From contig USMO01000120.1 of the NCBI GenBank assembly GCA_900555785.1, positions 1 to 5,217 on the forward strand: DNA of 5,217 nucleotides, in the 5' to 3' direction. A program made the translations under genes and the position numbers. Origin of the DNA: an uncultured Eubacteriales bacterium. GTDB taxonomy: Bacteria > Bacillota > Clostridia > Oscillospirales > CAG-272. A model generated the notes under the pieces. It was not told where the DNA came from. It saw nothing but the letters and a program-made list of their open reading frames with translations, and searched no databases. Below are positions 1-5,182 of this stretch, in pieces (position 1 is the stretch's first letter; each line of letters opens with the position of its first letter).

Positions 1-92
1 GGTTCGTATCCCGCACCCTTCCCGAAGCCCGTGCGCTCACCGTCAATGACATTCCCTCCTTTGAGGCTGTCTGCCGCGAGCTGACGGAATAA
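1..92 (+). CDS. 3' end of an upstream gene, possibly malonyl-CoA:ACP transacylase (FabD)
   Basis: The frame that starts at base 3 is open from the window edge to a TAA at 90-92 and gives a 29-residue C-terminus ending in PSFEAVCRELTE. There is too little to assign it firmly. The pattern of a basic residue and Leu-Pro followed by a short strand (ALTVNDI) and a helix beginning PSFEA resembles the end of FabD proteins, which often finish with a 'V.D..SLE..L' stretch. FabD is also a usual neighbour in clostridial fatty-acid operons. It does not resemble the biotin carboxylase AccC, the other expected neighbour of accD. The call is an inference from a tail and from context; the direction and the stop codon are seen directly. 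Confidence 0.4.
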   Translation, partial: FVSRTLPEARALTVNDIPSFEAVCRELTE

Positions 93-139
93 ACCGCGCA
101 GGACATGGCGCGGTATTGCCTGAAATTGAATACAGAACA

Positions 140-185
140 AGCTTTCCCGGGGAATGCCGGTCTCTCCGGCGTTCCCCGGGAAGCT
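140..185 (+). other. strong GC-rich hairpin in the leader of accD
   Basis: Bases 146-160 pair with 166-180 as 15 continuous pairs (one G-U) around the loop TCTCT. The stem extends with AGCTT (140-144) against AAGCT (181-185), leaving one bulged T. No T-run follows (the next bases are ACCCGTAACA), so it is not a standard intrinsic terminator on this strand. It sits 20 bases before the accD Shine-Dalgarno. It could be an mRNA stabiliser or processing site that separates the expression of upstream genes from accD, or a repeated extragenic palindrome. The pairing is seen; the function is inferred. Confidence 0.6.
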
Positions 186-217
186 ACCCGTAACACACCA
201 CCAAAGGAGGATCGCTC

Positions 218-1030
218 ATGAACGTTGCCGAAAAGCCACCCGTGGCGAATGCGGAGATCCGGATTCCGACCCGCACCTGCCCCGGTTGCGGCGAAGCCGT
301 TCCGGATGCGGAGGTGCGCGCCAATGCCTGCGTCTGCCCCCGCTGCAAGCATTATTTCCCGATGCCGGTCCGCGCACGTATTGCGCACCTGACCGACCCG
401 GACAGCTTCCGCGAGCTGTTTGACAAGGAGATATTCACCGACCCGCTGAACTTCCCGGATTACAGGGAAAAATTCGATGCGGCAAAGGGAAAGAGCCGCG
501 AAAACGAGGGCGTTCTGTGCGGCACCGCCACCATCGGCGGACACAGGACAGCCCTGTTCGTCATGGATCCCGCCTTCATGATGGGTTCCATGGGCACCGT
601 GGTGGGCGACCGCATCACGGCGCTGTTTGAGTACGCGATTGCCAACCGCCTGCCTGTCATCGGCTACACGGTGTCGGGCGGGGCACGGATGCAGGAGGGA
701 ATGCTGTCCCTGATGCAGATGGCAAAAACCTCCGCCGCCGTCAAGCGGCACAGCGATGCGGGGCTTCCGTACATCGTCGGGCTGACCGACCCCACCATGG
801 GCGGCGTAACCGCCAGCTTTGCCATGCTGGGCGACATCATCTTCGCCGAGCCGGGCGCACGCATCGGCTTTGCCGGGCGGCGCGTGGTGGAGCAGGTGAC
901 GGGCGAGACACTGCCCGACAGCTTCCAGACTGCCGAATTCCAGCTGGAAAACGGATTCATTGACGAGATCGTGCCGCGGGACAAACAGCCGGAGCATCTG
1001 GCTCTCCTGCTGTCCCTGCACGGGTACTGA
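218..1030 (+). CDS. accD: acetyl-CoA carboxylase carboxyltransferase subunit beta
   Basis: AccD pairs with AccA as the cytosolic carboxyltransferase that moves the carboxyl group from carboxybiotin on AccB to acetyl-CoA, giving malonyl-CoA for fatty-acid synthesis. The 270-residue protein opens with a zinc ribbon, C21-x2-C24-x15-C40-x2-C43, with the same spacing as in E. coli AccD. The crotonase-like carboxyltransferase core follows, with family signatures SGGARMQEGM (153-162), TDPTMGGVTASFAMLGD (190-206) and GFAGRRVVEQ (217-226). It is slightly shorter than E. coli AccD (about 304) and near the clostridial length. The start is set by AGGAGG at 205-210, seven bases before ATG. The gene leads a tight four-gene cluster, and the stop lies 13 bases before accA. 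All expected motifs are present, so it should be functional. Confidence 0.97.
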   Translation: MNVAEKPPVANAEIRIPTRTCPGCGEAVPDAEVRANACVCPRCKHYFPMPVRARIAHLTDPDSFRELFDKEIFTDPLNFPDYREKFDAAKGKSRENEGVLCGTATIGGHRTALFVMDPAFMMGSMGTVVGDRITALFEYAIANRLPVIGYTVSGGARMQEGMLSLMQMAKTSAAVKRHSDAGLPYIVGLTDPTMGGVTASFAMLGDIIFAEPGARIGFAGRRVVEQVTGETLPDSFQTAEFQLENGFIDEIVPRDKQPEHLALLLSLHGY

Positions 1031-1032
1031 TA

Positions 1033-1038
1033 AGGAGG
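1033..1038 (+). promoter_or_regulatory. Shine-Dalgarno of accA
   Basis: AGGAGG lies five bases before ATG 1044 and eleven before a second in-frame ATG at 1050. It rules out the longer frame that begins at 960 inside accD. ATG 1044 is preferred, although the spacing is slightly short and 1050 remains possible. Confidence 0.8.
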
Positions 1039-1043
1039 AGCCG

Positions 1044-1928
1044 ATGGATATGCAAAACACCGGCGCTGCGGCGCTGACAGTCTATGACCGCATCTGCCTG
1101 ACCCGCAAAAACGGACGGGCTACGGCGATTGATTACATAGAATCCGGCGATATTTTCACGGACTTCTGCGAGCTGCACGGCGACCGCACTTTCGGGGACG
1201 ACCACGCTGTCATCGGCGGCATCGCCCGGCTGGGCGATATGCCGGTCACAGTGATCGGCATCGACAAGGGGCGCGACCTGAAGGAGCGGCTGGACAGGCA
1301 CTTCGGATGTGTCCTGCCGGAAGGCTACCGCAAGGCGCTGCGGCTGATCAAGCAGGCGGAGAAGTTCAACCGCCCGGTCATCTGCTTTGTGGATACGCAG
1401 GGCGCAAACTGCGGCAAAGGCGCGGAGGAACGCGGCGCCGGTGAGGCGATTGCCAAGAACCTATACGAGCTGTCCACCGTCAAGACCCCGGTCATCTCGC
1501 TGATGATCGGCGAGGGCGGCAGCGGCGGCGCGCTGGCGCTGGCGGTTGCGGACCGCGTTTGGATGCTGGAAAACGCCTACTATTCGGTCATCTCGCCCGA
1601 ATCCTGCGCAAGCATCCTGTTCAAGGACCCCGCCCGTGCGCCCGAGGCTGCCGAGCATCTGCGCCTGACGGCAGACGATCTGCTCTCGATGGGCATCATT
1701 GAGGAAAAGATTGCCGAGCCGGATGATTTTTCGGATGACGCACAGCGTGCGCGCTTCATGTCCTCTCTTGGCGACAGCCTCTCCGAGGAGTTCCGGCGCC
1801 TGTCGCGGATGAGCACCGACCGGCTGGTTGCCGAACGCATTGAGAAATACCGCAAAATCGGACGCTACGATGCCTATTCTCCGGCACACTCCTTCCTGCA
1901 GAAATTCCATCTGCTGCTGAACTTCTGA
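1044..1928 (+). CDS. accA: acetyl-CoA carboxylase carboxyltransferase subunit alpha
   Basis: AccA is the acetyl-CoA-side partner of AccD in the heterotetrameric carboxyltransferase. The 294-residue product carries the family landmarks in order: ELHGDRTFGDD (43-53), a VTVIGIDKGRD strand-loop (68-78), LPEGYRKALRL (91-101), the oxyanion-region segment DTQGANCG (117-124) followed by GAEERGAGEAIAKNL, GEGGSGGALAL (156-166) and SVISPESCASILFKD (181-195). The N-terminal helical extension of E. coli AccA (319 residues) is shorter here, as is common in Clostridia. A helical tail rich in Arg and Glu follows residue 230. The segment 117-124 usually reads DTPGAYPG or DTxGAYCG, so Gln119 and Asn122 are mild departures. 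The gene follows accD by 13 bases and is separated from the next gene by one base, which implies co-transcription. Confidence 0.96.
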   Translation: MDMQNTGAAALTVYDRICLTRKNGRATAIDYIESGDIFTDFCELHGDRTFGDDHAVIGGIARLGDMPVTVIGIDKGRDLKERLDRHFGCVLPEGYRKALRLIKQAEKFNRPVICFVDTQGANCGKGAEERGAGEAIAKNLYELSTVKTPVISLMIGEGGSGGALALAVADRVWMLENAYYSVISPESCASILFKDPARAPEAAEHLRLTADDLLSMGIIEEKIAEPDDFSDDAQRARFMSSLGDSLSEEFRRLSRMSTDRLVAERIEKYRKIGRYDAYSPAHSFLQKFHLLLNF

Positions 1929-1929
1929 T

Positions 1930-2676
1930 ATGCGGAAGATTCTGGTTCTCAACGGCAGCCCGCACAAGGCAAACAGCACCACGATGGTCGCGACGAATGC
2001 GTTCGTGCGCGGCATGCTGAGCAGCGGGAAATACGAAGCGGAGACGGTTCACATCACCGGGCTGAACATCCGCCCCTGCATGGGGTGCCTCTCCTGCTGG
2101 GGGCGCACCGAGGGCGAATGCGTCATCAAAAACGACGACATTCCGGCGCTGAAAGAAAAGATTCTGGCGTCCGACATCCTCATCGCATCCTTCCCGCTCT
2201 ACTATTTCGGCATTCCCGGGCAGTTCAAGGTCATGATGGACCGACTGCTCTCAATGGTCATGGCGTATCACGGGCAGAACACCCCGAAGGACGGCGAGCC
2301 GGCGCACACCTTCCGCTATCCGAAGGAAGATCAGAAGTACATTCTGATTTCCGGCTGCGCCTACAACGAAACAAACGAGGTCTACGACCCGATTCTGCGG
2401 GAGTTTGATCTGATTCTCGGCAAGGGTAACTTCCTGCCGATTCTCTGCCCGCAGTACAAGACCATGATCGACAACGGCGGTGCGCGTGTCGACCGCTCGG
2501 TTGCAAAATTCACCGCTGCCGGGGCAGAGTATGCGAAAGCCGAAACGCTTTCTCCCGAAACGGTTGCGGACATCACCCGTCCCCCCTTCTCCCCTGCCGT
2601 TTATCGGACGATTCTCGAAAACGTCTGGCGGCGGGAGCGGGAAAGCGGCGACGGAATCAAGGAGACAAGCCGATGA
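1930..2676 (+). CDS. flavodoxin-fold NAD(P)H-dependent oxidoreductase with an iron-sulfur-flavoprotein cysteine motif
   Basis: The 248-residue protein has the NADPH-dependent FMN reductase fold. A first strand, KILVLNGSPHKANSTT (3-18), forms the FMN phosphate-binding loop, and FPLYYFGIPGQFKVMMDR (88-105) is the flavin-ring loop typical of the family. Between them is C50-x2-C53-x2-C56-x7-C64, which fits the compact CX2CX2CX4-7C motif that holds a 4Fe-4S cluster in archaeal and clostridial iron-sulfur flavoproteins (Isf). A cytosolic electron-transfer role with FMN and possibly a 4Fe-4S cluster follows from the family; the partner is unknown. No Shine-Dalgarno precedes ATG 1930, which lies one base after the accA stop, so translation is probably coupled. 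The gene overlaps the next one by four bases. Many flavodoxin-family reductases in Firmicutes share these cysteines without a proven cluster. Confidence 0.85.
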   Translation: MRKILVLNGSPHKANSTTMVATNAFVRGMLSSGKYEAETVHITGLNIRPCMGCLSCWGRTEGECVIKNDDIPALKEKILASDILIASFPLYYFGIPGQFKVMMDRLLSMVMAYHGQNTPKDGEPAHTFRYPKEDQKYILISGCAYNETNEVYDPILREFDLILGKGNFLPILCPQYKTMIDNGGARVDRSVAKFTAAGAEYAKAETLSPETVADITRPPFSPAVYRTILENVWRRERESGDGIKETSR

Positions 2677-3644
2677 TTTCCCTCTCTGTCGATCTGCTCG
2701 GTGCCGACACCGACGAGCGCGAGCTCTGCCGGGGCGCCATCGAGGCAATGAAAAAGGACCCCGACCTGTTCCTCTATCTCTGCGGGCATGCGGACGCGCT
2801 GGCGCCGCTGCTGGCTGAACACCCGGAACTGGCGGGGCATTATGCGTTGGTCGACTCCCCTGCGGCGCTGACCAACTACGACAACCCCATGGAGGGCTAC
2901 AAGAACGCCGATGCGTCGATGGTCAAAGCCATGACGCTGGTGCGGGACGGCTCTGCTTCCGGCGTTGTCACCTGCGGCGCAACCGGCGAGGTGTTGGTTT
3001 CATCGATTATGCTGCTGGGAAAGCTGAAAGGGTTGCGTCCGATTCTGGCGGTGGAACTGAAGAATGCGCACGGCGACCCGCTCCTGCTTCTGGACTGCGG
3101 CGCGAACATTGACAGCCGCCCGGAGCTGTACGTCTCCTTTGCGCACCTGGGTGACGCCTACATGAAAAGCATTGGCTACCCGTCTCCCCGAATCTCTCTG
3201 CTTTCCAACGGTGCCGAGGACACCAAGGGGTGCGAGGCGGTCAAGGAGGCAAACAAACTGCTTCACGCTCTGCCCATCTGCTTTGAGGGCAACATTGAAC
3301 CGACGGCTGCGCTCTCCGGTAAGACCGATGTCATTGTCTGCGACGGATTTCACGGAAACATTCTGCTCAAGTCGATTGAAGGCGTTGCCAAAGCTGTAAT
3401 TGCCGAGATCGGCGAAAAGCTCCCGGACGCGTCGCCTGAGGTGCGCGCGGCCCTGGCAGAGGTTCGGCAAAAATACGACTACAACACGCAGGGCGGCGCG
3501 ATTCTGCTCGGTGTCAAAGCCCCCGTCATGAAAGGGCACGGCTCCGCAACCGGTGACGCCGTAACCGCGATGCTCGCCCGCATGGCAGCCCTCTGTCAAG
3601 GCGGCTTCATCGAACGGGTGCAGAGTGCTTGCTGCGGGGGGTAA
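2673..3644 (+). CDS. plsX: PlsX-like phosphate acyltransferase, divergent at conserved motifs
   Basis: PlsX makes acyl-phosphate from acyl-ACP and phosphate, the donor used by PlsY in phospholipid synthesis. Family features in this 323-residue protein include the N-terminal strand SVDLLGAD (4-12), the switch-like stretch NYDNPMEGYKNADASM (68-83), LLLLDCGANIDSRPELYVSFA (137-157), EDTKGCEAVKEANKLL (182-197), CFEGNIE (203-209), DVIVCDGFHGNILLKSIEG (219-237) and GGAILLGVKAPVMKGHG (274-290). Several usually invariant sites differ. DAMGGDxAP is DLLGADTDE (7-15), GNTGA is GATGE (102-106), and LLNIGEE is LLSNGAE (176-182). It could be the only PlsX or a paralogue with altered specificity. ATG 2673 overlaps the previous stop (ATGA) and has AAGGAG at 2659-2664. 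Its stop codon lies inside a long palindrome. Confidence 0.85.
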   Translation: MISLSVDLLGADTDERELCRGAIEAMKKDPDLFLYLCGHADALAPLLAEHPELAGHYALVDSPAALTNYDNPMEGYKNADASMVKAMTLVRDGSASGVVTCGATGEVLVSSIMLLGKLKGLRPILAVELKNAHGDPLLLLDCGANIDSRPELYVSFAHLGDAYMKSIGYPSPRISLLSNGAEDTKGCEAVKEANKLLHALPICFEGNIEPTAALSGKTDVIVCDGFHGNILLKSIEGVAKAVIAEIGEKLPDASPEVRAALAEVRQKYDYNTQGGAILLGVKAPVMKGHGSATGDAVTAMLARMAALCQGGFIERVQSACCGG

Positions 3645-3648
3645 GACC

Positions 3649-3665
3649 TCGGGACTCTGTCCCGA
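3649..3665 (+). other. outer hairpin of the left arm
   Basis: TCGGGAC pairs with GTCCCGA over a TCT loop, seven perfect pairs, starting four bases after the plsX stop codon. It matches the hairpin at 3849-3867 on the opposite strand, with two pairs changed on both sides. Confidence 0.75.
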
Positions 3666-3671
3666 ACCCTG

Positions 3672-3703
3672 CTTAGACCCTTCTTAGGGAAGAAGGGTCT
3701 AAG
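3672..3703 (+). other. second hairpin of the left arm
   Basis: Bases 3672-3685 pair perfectly with 3690-3703 (14 pairs) around the loop AGGG. The following bases are GACCCCAAG, so no T-run makes it a classical terminator. It may still protect the 3' end of the plsX operon mRNA. Confidence 0.8.
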
Positions 3704-3714
3704 GACCCCAAGAA

Positions 3715-3802
3715 CCTTAGCTGAGAAGGGCATACACCCAATTTACGGACCGAAAAAATTCTTTCGGCGTGTGAATTGGGGGTATGCCCTTCTCAGCTAA
3801 GG
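3715..3802. other. central hairpin of the palindrome
   Basis: Bases 3715-3743 pair with 3774-3802 with a single mismatch in 29. Inside, CCGAAA (3750-3755) pairs with TTTCGG (3762-3767). On the + strand the stem is followed by TCTTTGG and on the - strand by TTCTTGG, which are only weak T-rich tails. It might act as a weak terminator in both directions. Confidence 0.85.
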
Positions 3803-3812
3803 TCTTTGGATT

Positions 3813-3843
3813 CCTAAACCTTTCTCCTTAAGAAAGGTTTAGG
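3813..3843 (-). other. second hairpin of the right arm
   Basis: Bases 3813-3825 pair perfectly with 3831-3843 around a five-base loop. It is the counterpart of the hairpin at 3672-3703. The trmO stop codon (3828-3830) lies in its loop. Confidence 0.8.
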
Positions 3844-4568
3844 CGGGGCTTGGGGCAGAGCCCCAAGGTCTTCACCCCCGTAACAACCACCCTCCCCCCG
3901 TCCACGCGGAACAGGATGTTAAAGCCGGCGAAGGAGACGCCGTATTCGCGGGAGGGGTCGTCCTGGTAGGAGGGGCGGGGGTCGTTTTCGAGGAGGAGAA
4001 GCACGGAGGAACGCTTGGCGGCAGGAATCTGTTCCAGAAGTTCCGGGGGAAAGTCAACCTCCAGCCGGTGTCCCATCACGGGATCAGCAAACCCGCCCAC
4101 CGCGTCGGGGTGGCTGTCGGTATAGGGCAGATAGGGCTTGATGTCGAGAATCGGTGTGCCGTCCATCAGGTCAGCGCCAGCCACAACCGGCACGGTCCCC
4201 TGCCCTTCCTGCTCCTCCAGCCGCAGCAGCCGGACCGAGGAAAGCCCGATGGGATTGGGGCGAAATGGCGAACGCGTAGCAAACACACCGACCGGCGTAT
4301 TCCCGCCCAGGCGGGGCGGACGAACCATCGGCTGAAAGCGCCCGCCGTGCGGAACCGCAGAAAAATCCCAAAGGAGCCAGAGATGGGAGAATCCGGTGAT
4401 GCCGCGAAGGGCGTCCGGATTGCGGAACTCCGGCAGAAACACAATCCGCGATTCCAGCTCCGGCAGCAGACCGCTCTGGCGCGGGATTCCGAATTTTTCG
4501 GGGAAATCGGTCCGAATATGCGCAATGGGACGGCAGAGAAAACCGCCGTCGGAAACATGATTCTTCAT
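3828..4568 (-). CDS. trmO: tRNA (N6-threonylcarbamoyladenosine37-N6)-methyltransferase
   Basis: TrmO (formerly TsaA/YaeB) uses S-adenosylmethionine to methylate t6A37 in certain tRNAs that read ACY threonine codons. The 246-residue protein has the family's beta-barrel signatures: IAHIRTDFPEKFGIPRQSGL (15-34), ITGFSHLWLLWDF (57-69), MVRPPRLGGN (81-90), VGVFATRSPFRPNPIGLS (93-110), DLMDGTPILDIKPYLPYTDS (133-152), and a C-terminal YQDDPSREYGVSFAGFNILFRVD (201-223). The start at 4568 has AGGAGG at 4576-4581 (- strand), seven bases away, and a good promoter upstream. The natural end of the family is near residue 232; the last 14 residues, K233 to S246, are encoded by the palindromic repeat. It is convergent with plsX and divergent from the tRNA operon. 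Neither tRNA-Leu(UAA) nor initiator tRNA is a known t6A substrate in bacteria, so the proximity need not be functional. Confidence 0.95.
   Translation of the reverse strand: MKNHVSDGGFLCRPIAHIRTDFPEKFGIPRQSGLLPELESRIVFLPEFRNPDALRGITGFSHLWLLWDFSAVPHGGRFQPMVRPPRLGGNTPVGVFATRSPFRPNPIGLSSVRLLRLEEQEGQGTVPVVAGADLMDGTPILDIKPYLPYTDSHPDAVGGFADPVMGHRLEVDFPPELLEQIPAAKRSSVLLLLENDPRPSYQDDPSREYGVSFAGFNILFRVDGGRVVVTGVKTLGLCPKPRLNLS
3849..3867 (-). other. outer hairpin of the right arm
   Basis: CTTGGGGC pairs with GCCCCAAG around AGA, eight perfect pairs. It lies within the last codons of trmO and mirrors the hairpin just after plsX. Confidence 0.75.
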
Positions 4569-4602
4569 CTGAAAGCCTCCTCTGGGTGACCAACTCCCCT
4601 AT

Positions 4603-4631
4603 ATTGTAGCGCCCGGCAGCGAAAAAGTCAA
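4603..4631 (-). promoter_or_regulatory. sigma-A promoter of trmO
   Basis: On the - strand TTGACT (4631-4626) and TACAAT (4608-4603) are separated by exactly 17 bases. The predicted transcription start near 4596 gives a leader of roughly 28 bases with the Shine-Dalgarno in it. Each hexamer differs from consensus by one base. Confidence 0.8.
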
Positions 4632-4661
4632 GAGACCGGATGTAAAAGAATGCGAAAAACA

Positions 4662-4702
4662 AAAAAAATTGCGTTTGGGAGAGACTTTTTTCAAAAAAAG
4701 TA
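4662..4702 (+). promoter_or_regulatory. A/T tracts upstream of the tRNA promoter, possible UP element
   Basis: Runs of A (4662-4669), T (4686-4691) and A (4693-4699) lie directly upstream of the -35 box, in otherwise GC-rich DNA. A/T-rich DNA at this position binds the RNA polymerase alpha C-terminal domain in strong stable-RNA promoters. The T and A runs could also form a short hairpin, ACTTTTTT with AAAAAAGT. The role is inferred from position and composition. Confidence 0.45.
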
Positions 4703-4731
4703 TTGACAAGTGGGAGAAGGTGTGATATAAT
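4703..4731 (+). promoter_or_regulatory. consensus promoter of the tRNA operon
   Basis: TTGACA (4703-4708) and TATAAT (4726-4731) are both perfect sigma-A hexamers with a 17-base spacer, and TG at 4723-4724 makes an extended -10. Transcription should begin near 4738-4740, about 40 bases before the first tRNA. Such strength is expected for stable RNA. Confidence 0.92.
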
Positions 4732-4778
4732 AATAAATGCGAACCGAGAAGGAAAGCAAGATCCAAAGGGTGTGTGAC

Positions 4779-4867
4779 GCCGGTGTGGCGGAACTGGCAG
4801 ACGCCCGGGACTTAAAATCCCGTGATGCGAAAGCATCGTACCGGTTCGATCCCGGTCACCGGCACCA
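4779..4867 (+). tRNA. tRNA-Leu (anticodon UAA)
   Basis: Acceptor GCCGGTG (4779-4785) pairs fully with CACCGGC (4857-4863), followed by discriminator A and an encoded CCA. The anticodon stem CGGGA/TCCCG (4806-4810/4818-4822) encloses CTTAAAA with anticodon TAA at 4813-4815. The long variable arm (GATGC-GAAA-GCATC) marks a class II tRNA, and the T arm is ACCGG-TTCGATC-CCGGT. The gene is complete and first in the two-tRNA transcript; it reads UUA and, by wobble, UUG codons. Confidence 0.97.
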
Positions 4868-4892
4868 CCGGACGGACCGAAAAATTCCATAT

Positions 4893-4969
<77 letters not shown>

Positions 4970-4975
4970 TATCGT

Positions 4976-5001
4976 GAAGCCAAAAAAGATATCATGGCTT
5001 C
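4976..5001 (+). other. small hairpin between tRNA-fMet and the terminator
   Basis: GAAGCCA (4976-4982) pairs with TGGCTTC (4995-5001) around a 12-base A-rich loop. It lies in the tRNA 3' trailer and might guide processing of the precursor. The pairing is seen; the role is a guess. Confidence 0.4.
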
Positions 5002-5103
5002 GAACCCCCGAAATCTCACGATTTCGGGGGTTTTTCTCGCGTTTCCTCGCTTTTTCGCAATCATGAGGTTTGCGGATACAGAGTGCAGAAAAAAAGATAT
5101 CAT
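4982..5103 (+). repeat. 14-base direct repeat flanking the first terminator
   Basis: AAAAAAGATATCAT occurs at 4982-4995 and again at 5090-5103, with one extra A before the second copy. The copies lie about 108 bases apart, on either side of the terminator. Flanking bases do not match further, so it may be a relic of duplication or chance in A-rich DNA. Confidence 0.5.
5003..5035 (+). terminator. intrinsic terminator of the tRNA operon
   Basis: Bases 5003-5014 pair with 5021-5032 (12 pairs, core CCCCCG/CGGGGG) around the loop CTCACG, and the right arm runs into TTTTT at 5031-5035. It starts 34 bases after the tRNA-fMet CCA, as expected for a stable-RNA operon. Confidence 0.93.
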
Positions 5104-5137
5104 TTCAAAAAAACGGCTCCCTGTAGTCCCCAATTTT
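5036..5137. other. gene-free stretch between two terminators
   Basis: No open frame with a ribosome binding site and no convincing promoter is visible on either strand. The best + strand candidate, TTGCGG at 5070-5075, lacks a good -10 box at the right distance. The stretch is A-rich in its second half. Confidence 0.5.
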
Positions 5138-5182
5138 AAGGGCAGAAGGTGCGATGATTTTGCGCACCTTCTGCCCTTTTTT
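5138..5182 (+). terminator. second, very strong intrinsic terminator
   Basis: Bases 5138-5153 pair perfectly with 5163-5178 (16 pairs) around a nine-base loop, and the right arm leads into six Ts at 5177-5182. On the - strand the hairpin is followed by TTAAAATT, a poorer tail, so the main direction is +. It is either a back-up for the tRNA operon or the end of an unannotated short transcript. Confidence 0.9.

Larger units (their letters stand above)
3635..3880. repeat. long imperfect palindromic element with nested hairpins
   Basis: The left arm (3635-3743) and the right arm (3774-3880, read on the - strand) align end to end at roughly 80% identity by eye, with about 17 substitutions and two or three single-base gaps, most substitutions being transitions. 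Between them lies a 30-base centre. Each arm contains, from outside in, a 7-8 bp hairpin, a 13-14 bp hairpin, and then one strand of the central stem. Where the arms differ inside the small hairpins, both partners change: two pairs in the outer hairpin and three in the second. The element fills the space between convergent plsX and trmO. It might be a non-autonomous mobile or extragenic palindromic repeat, a two-way transcription barrier, or both. No strong T-run follows any of the stems. The structure is seen; origin and role are inferred. Confidence 0.85.

Noticed and set aside
960..1043. Longer accA start at 960 adding 28 residues
   Set aside because: It would overlap the accD end by 71 bases, has no ribosome binding site, and the added residues do not resemble AccA. 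AGGAGG at 1033-1038 points to ATG 1044.
1461..2015. 184-residue open frame on the - strand
   Set aside because: It runs across accA and the start of the flavoprotein gene on the opposite strand; a shadow of well-supported genes.
3000..3599. 199-residue open frame on the - strand
   Set aside because: It lies wholly inside plsX, has no recognisable motif, and plsX has clear homology.
3645..3872. CRISPR array or insertion sequence
   Set aside because: The repeats are inverted, not direct with spacers, and there is no transposase or other open frame inside.
4171..4890. 239-residue open frame on the - strand
   Set aside because: It crosses tRNA-Leu, both promoters and the trmO coding region in another frame; TrmO motifs are in the competing frame.
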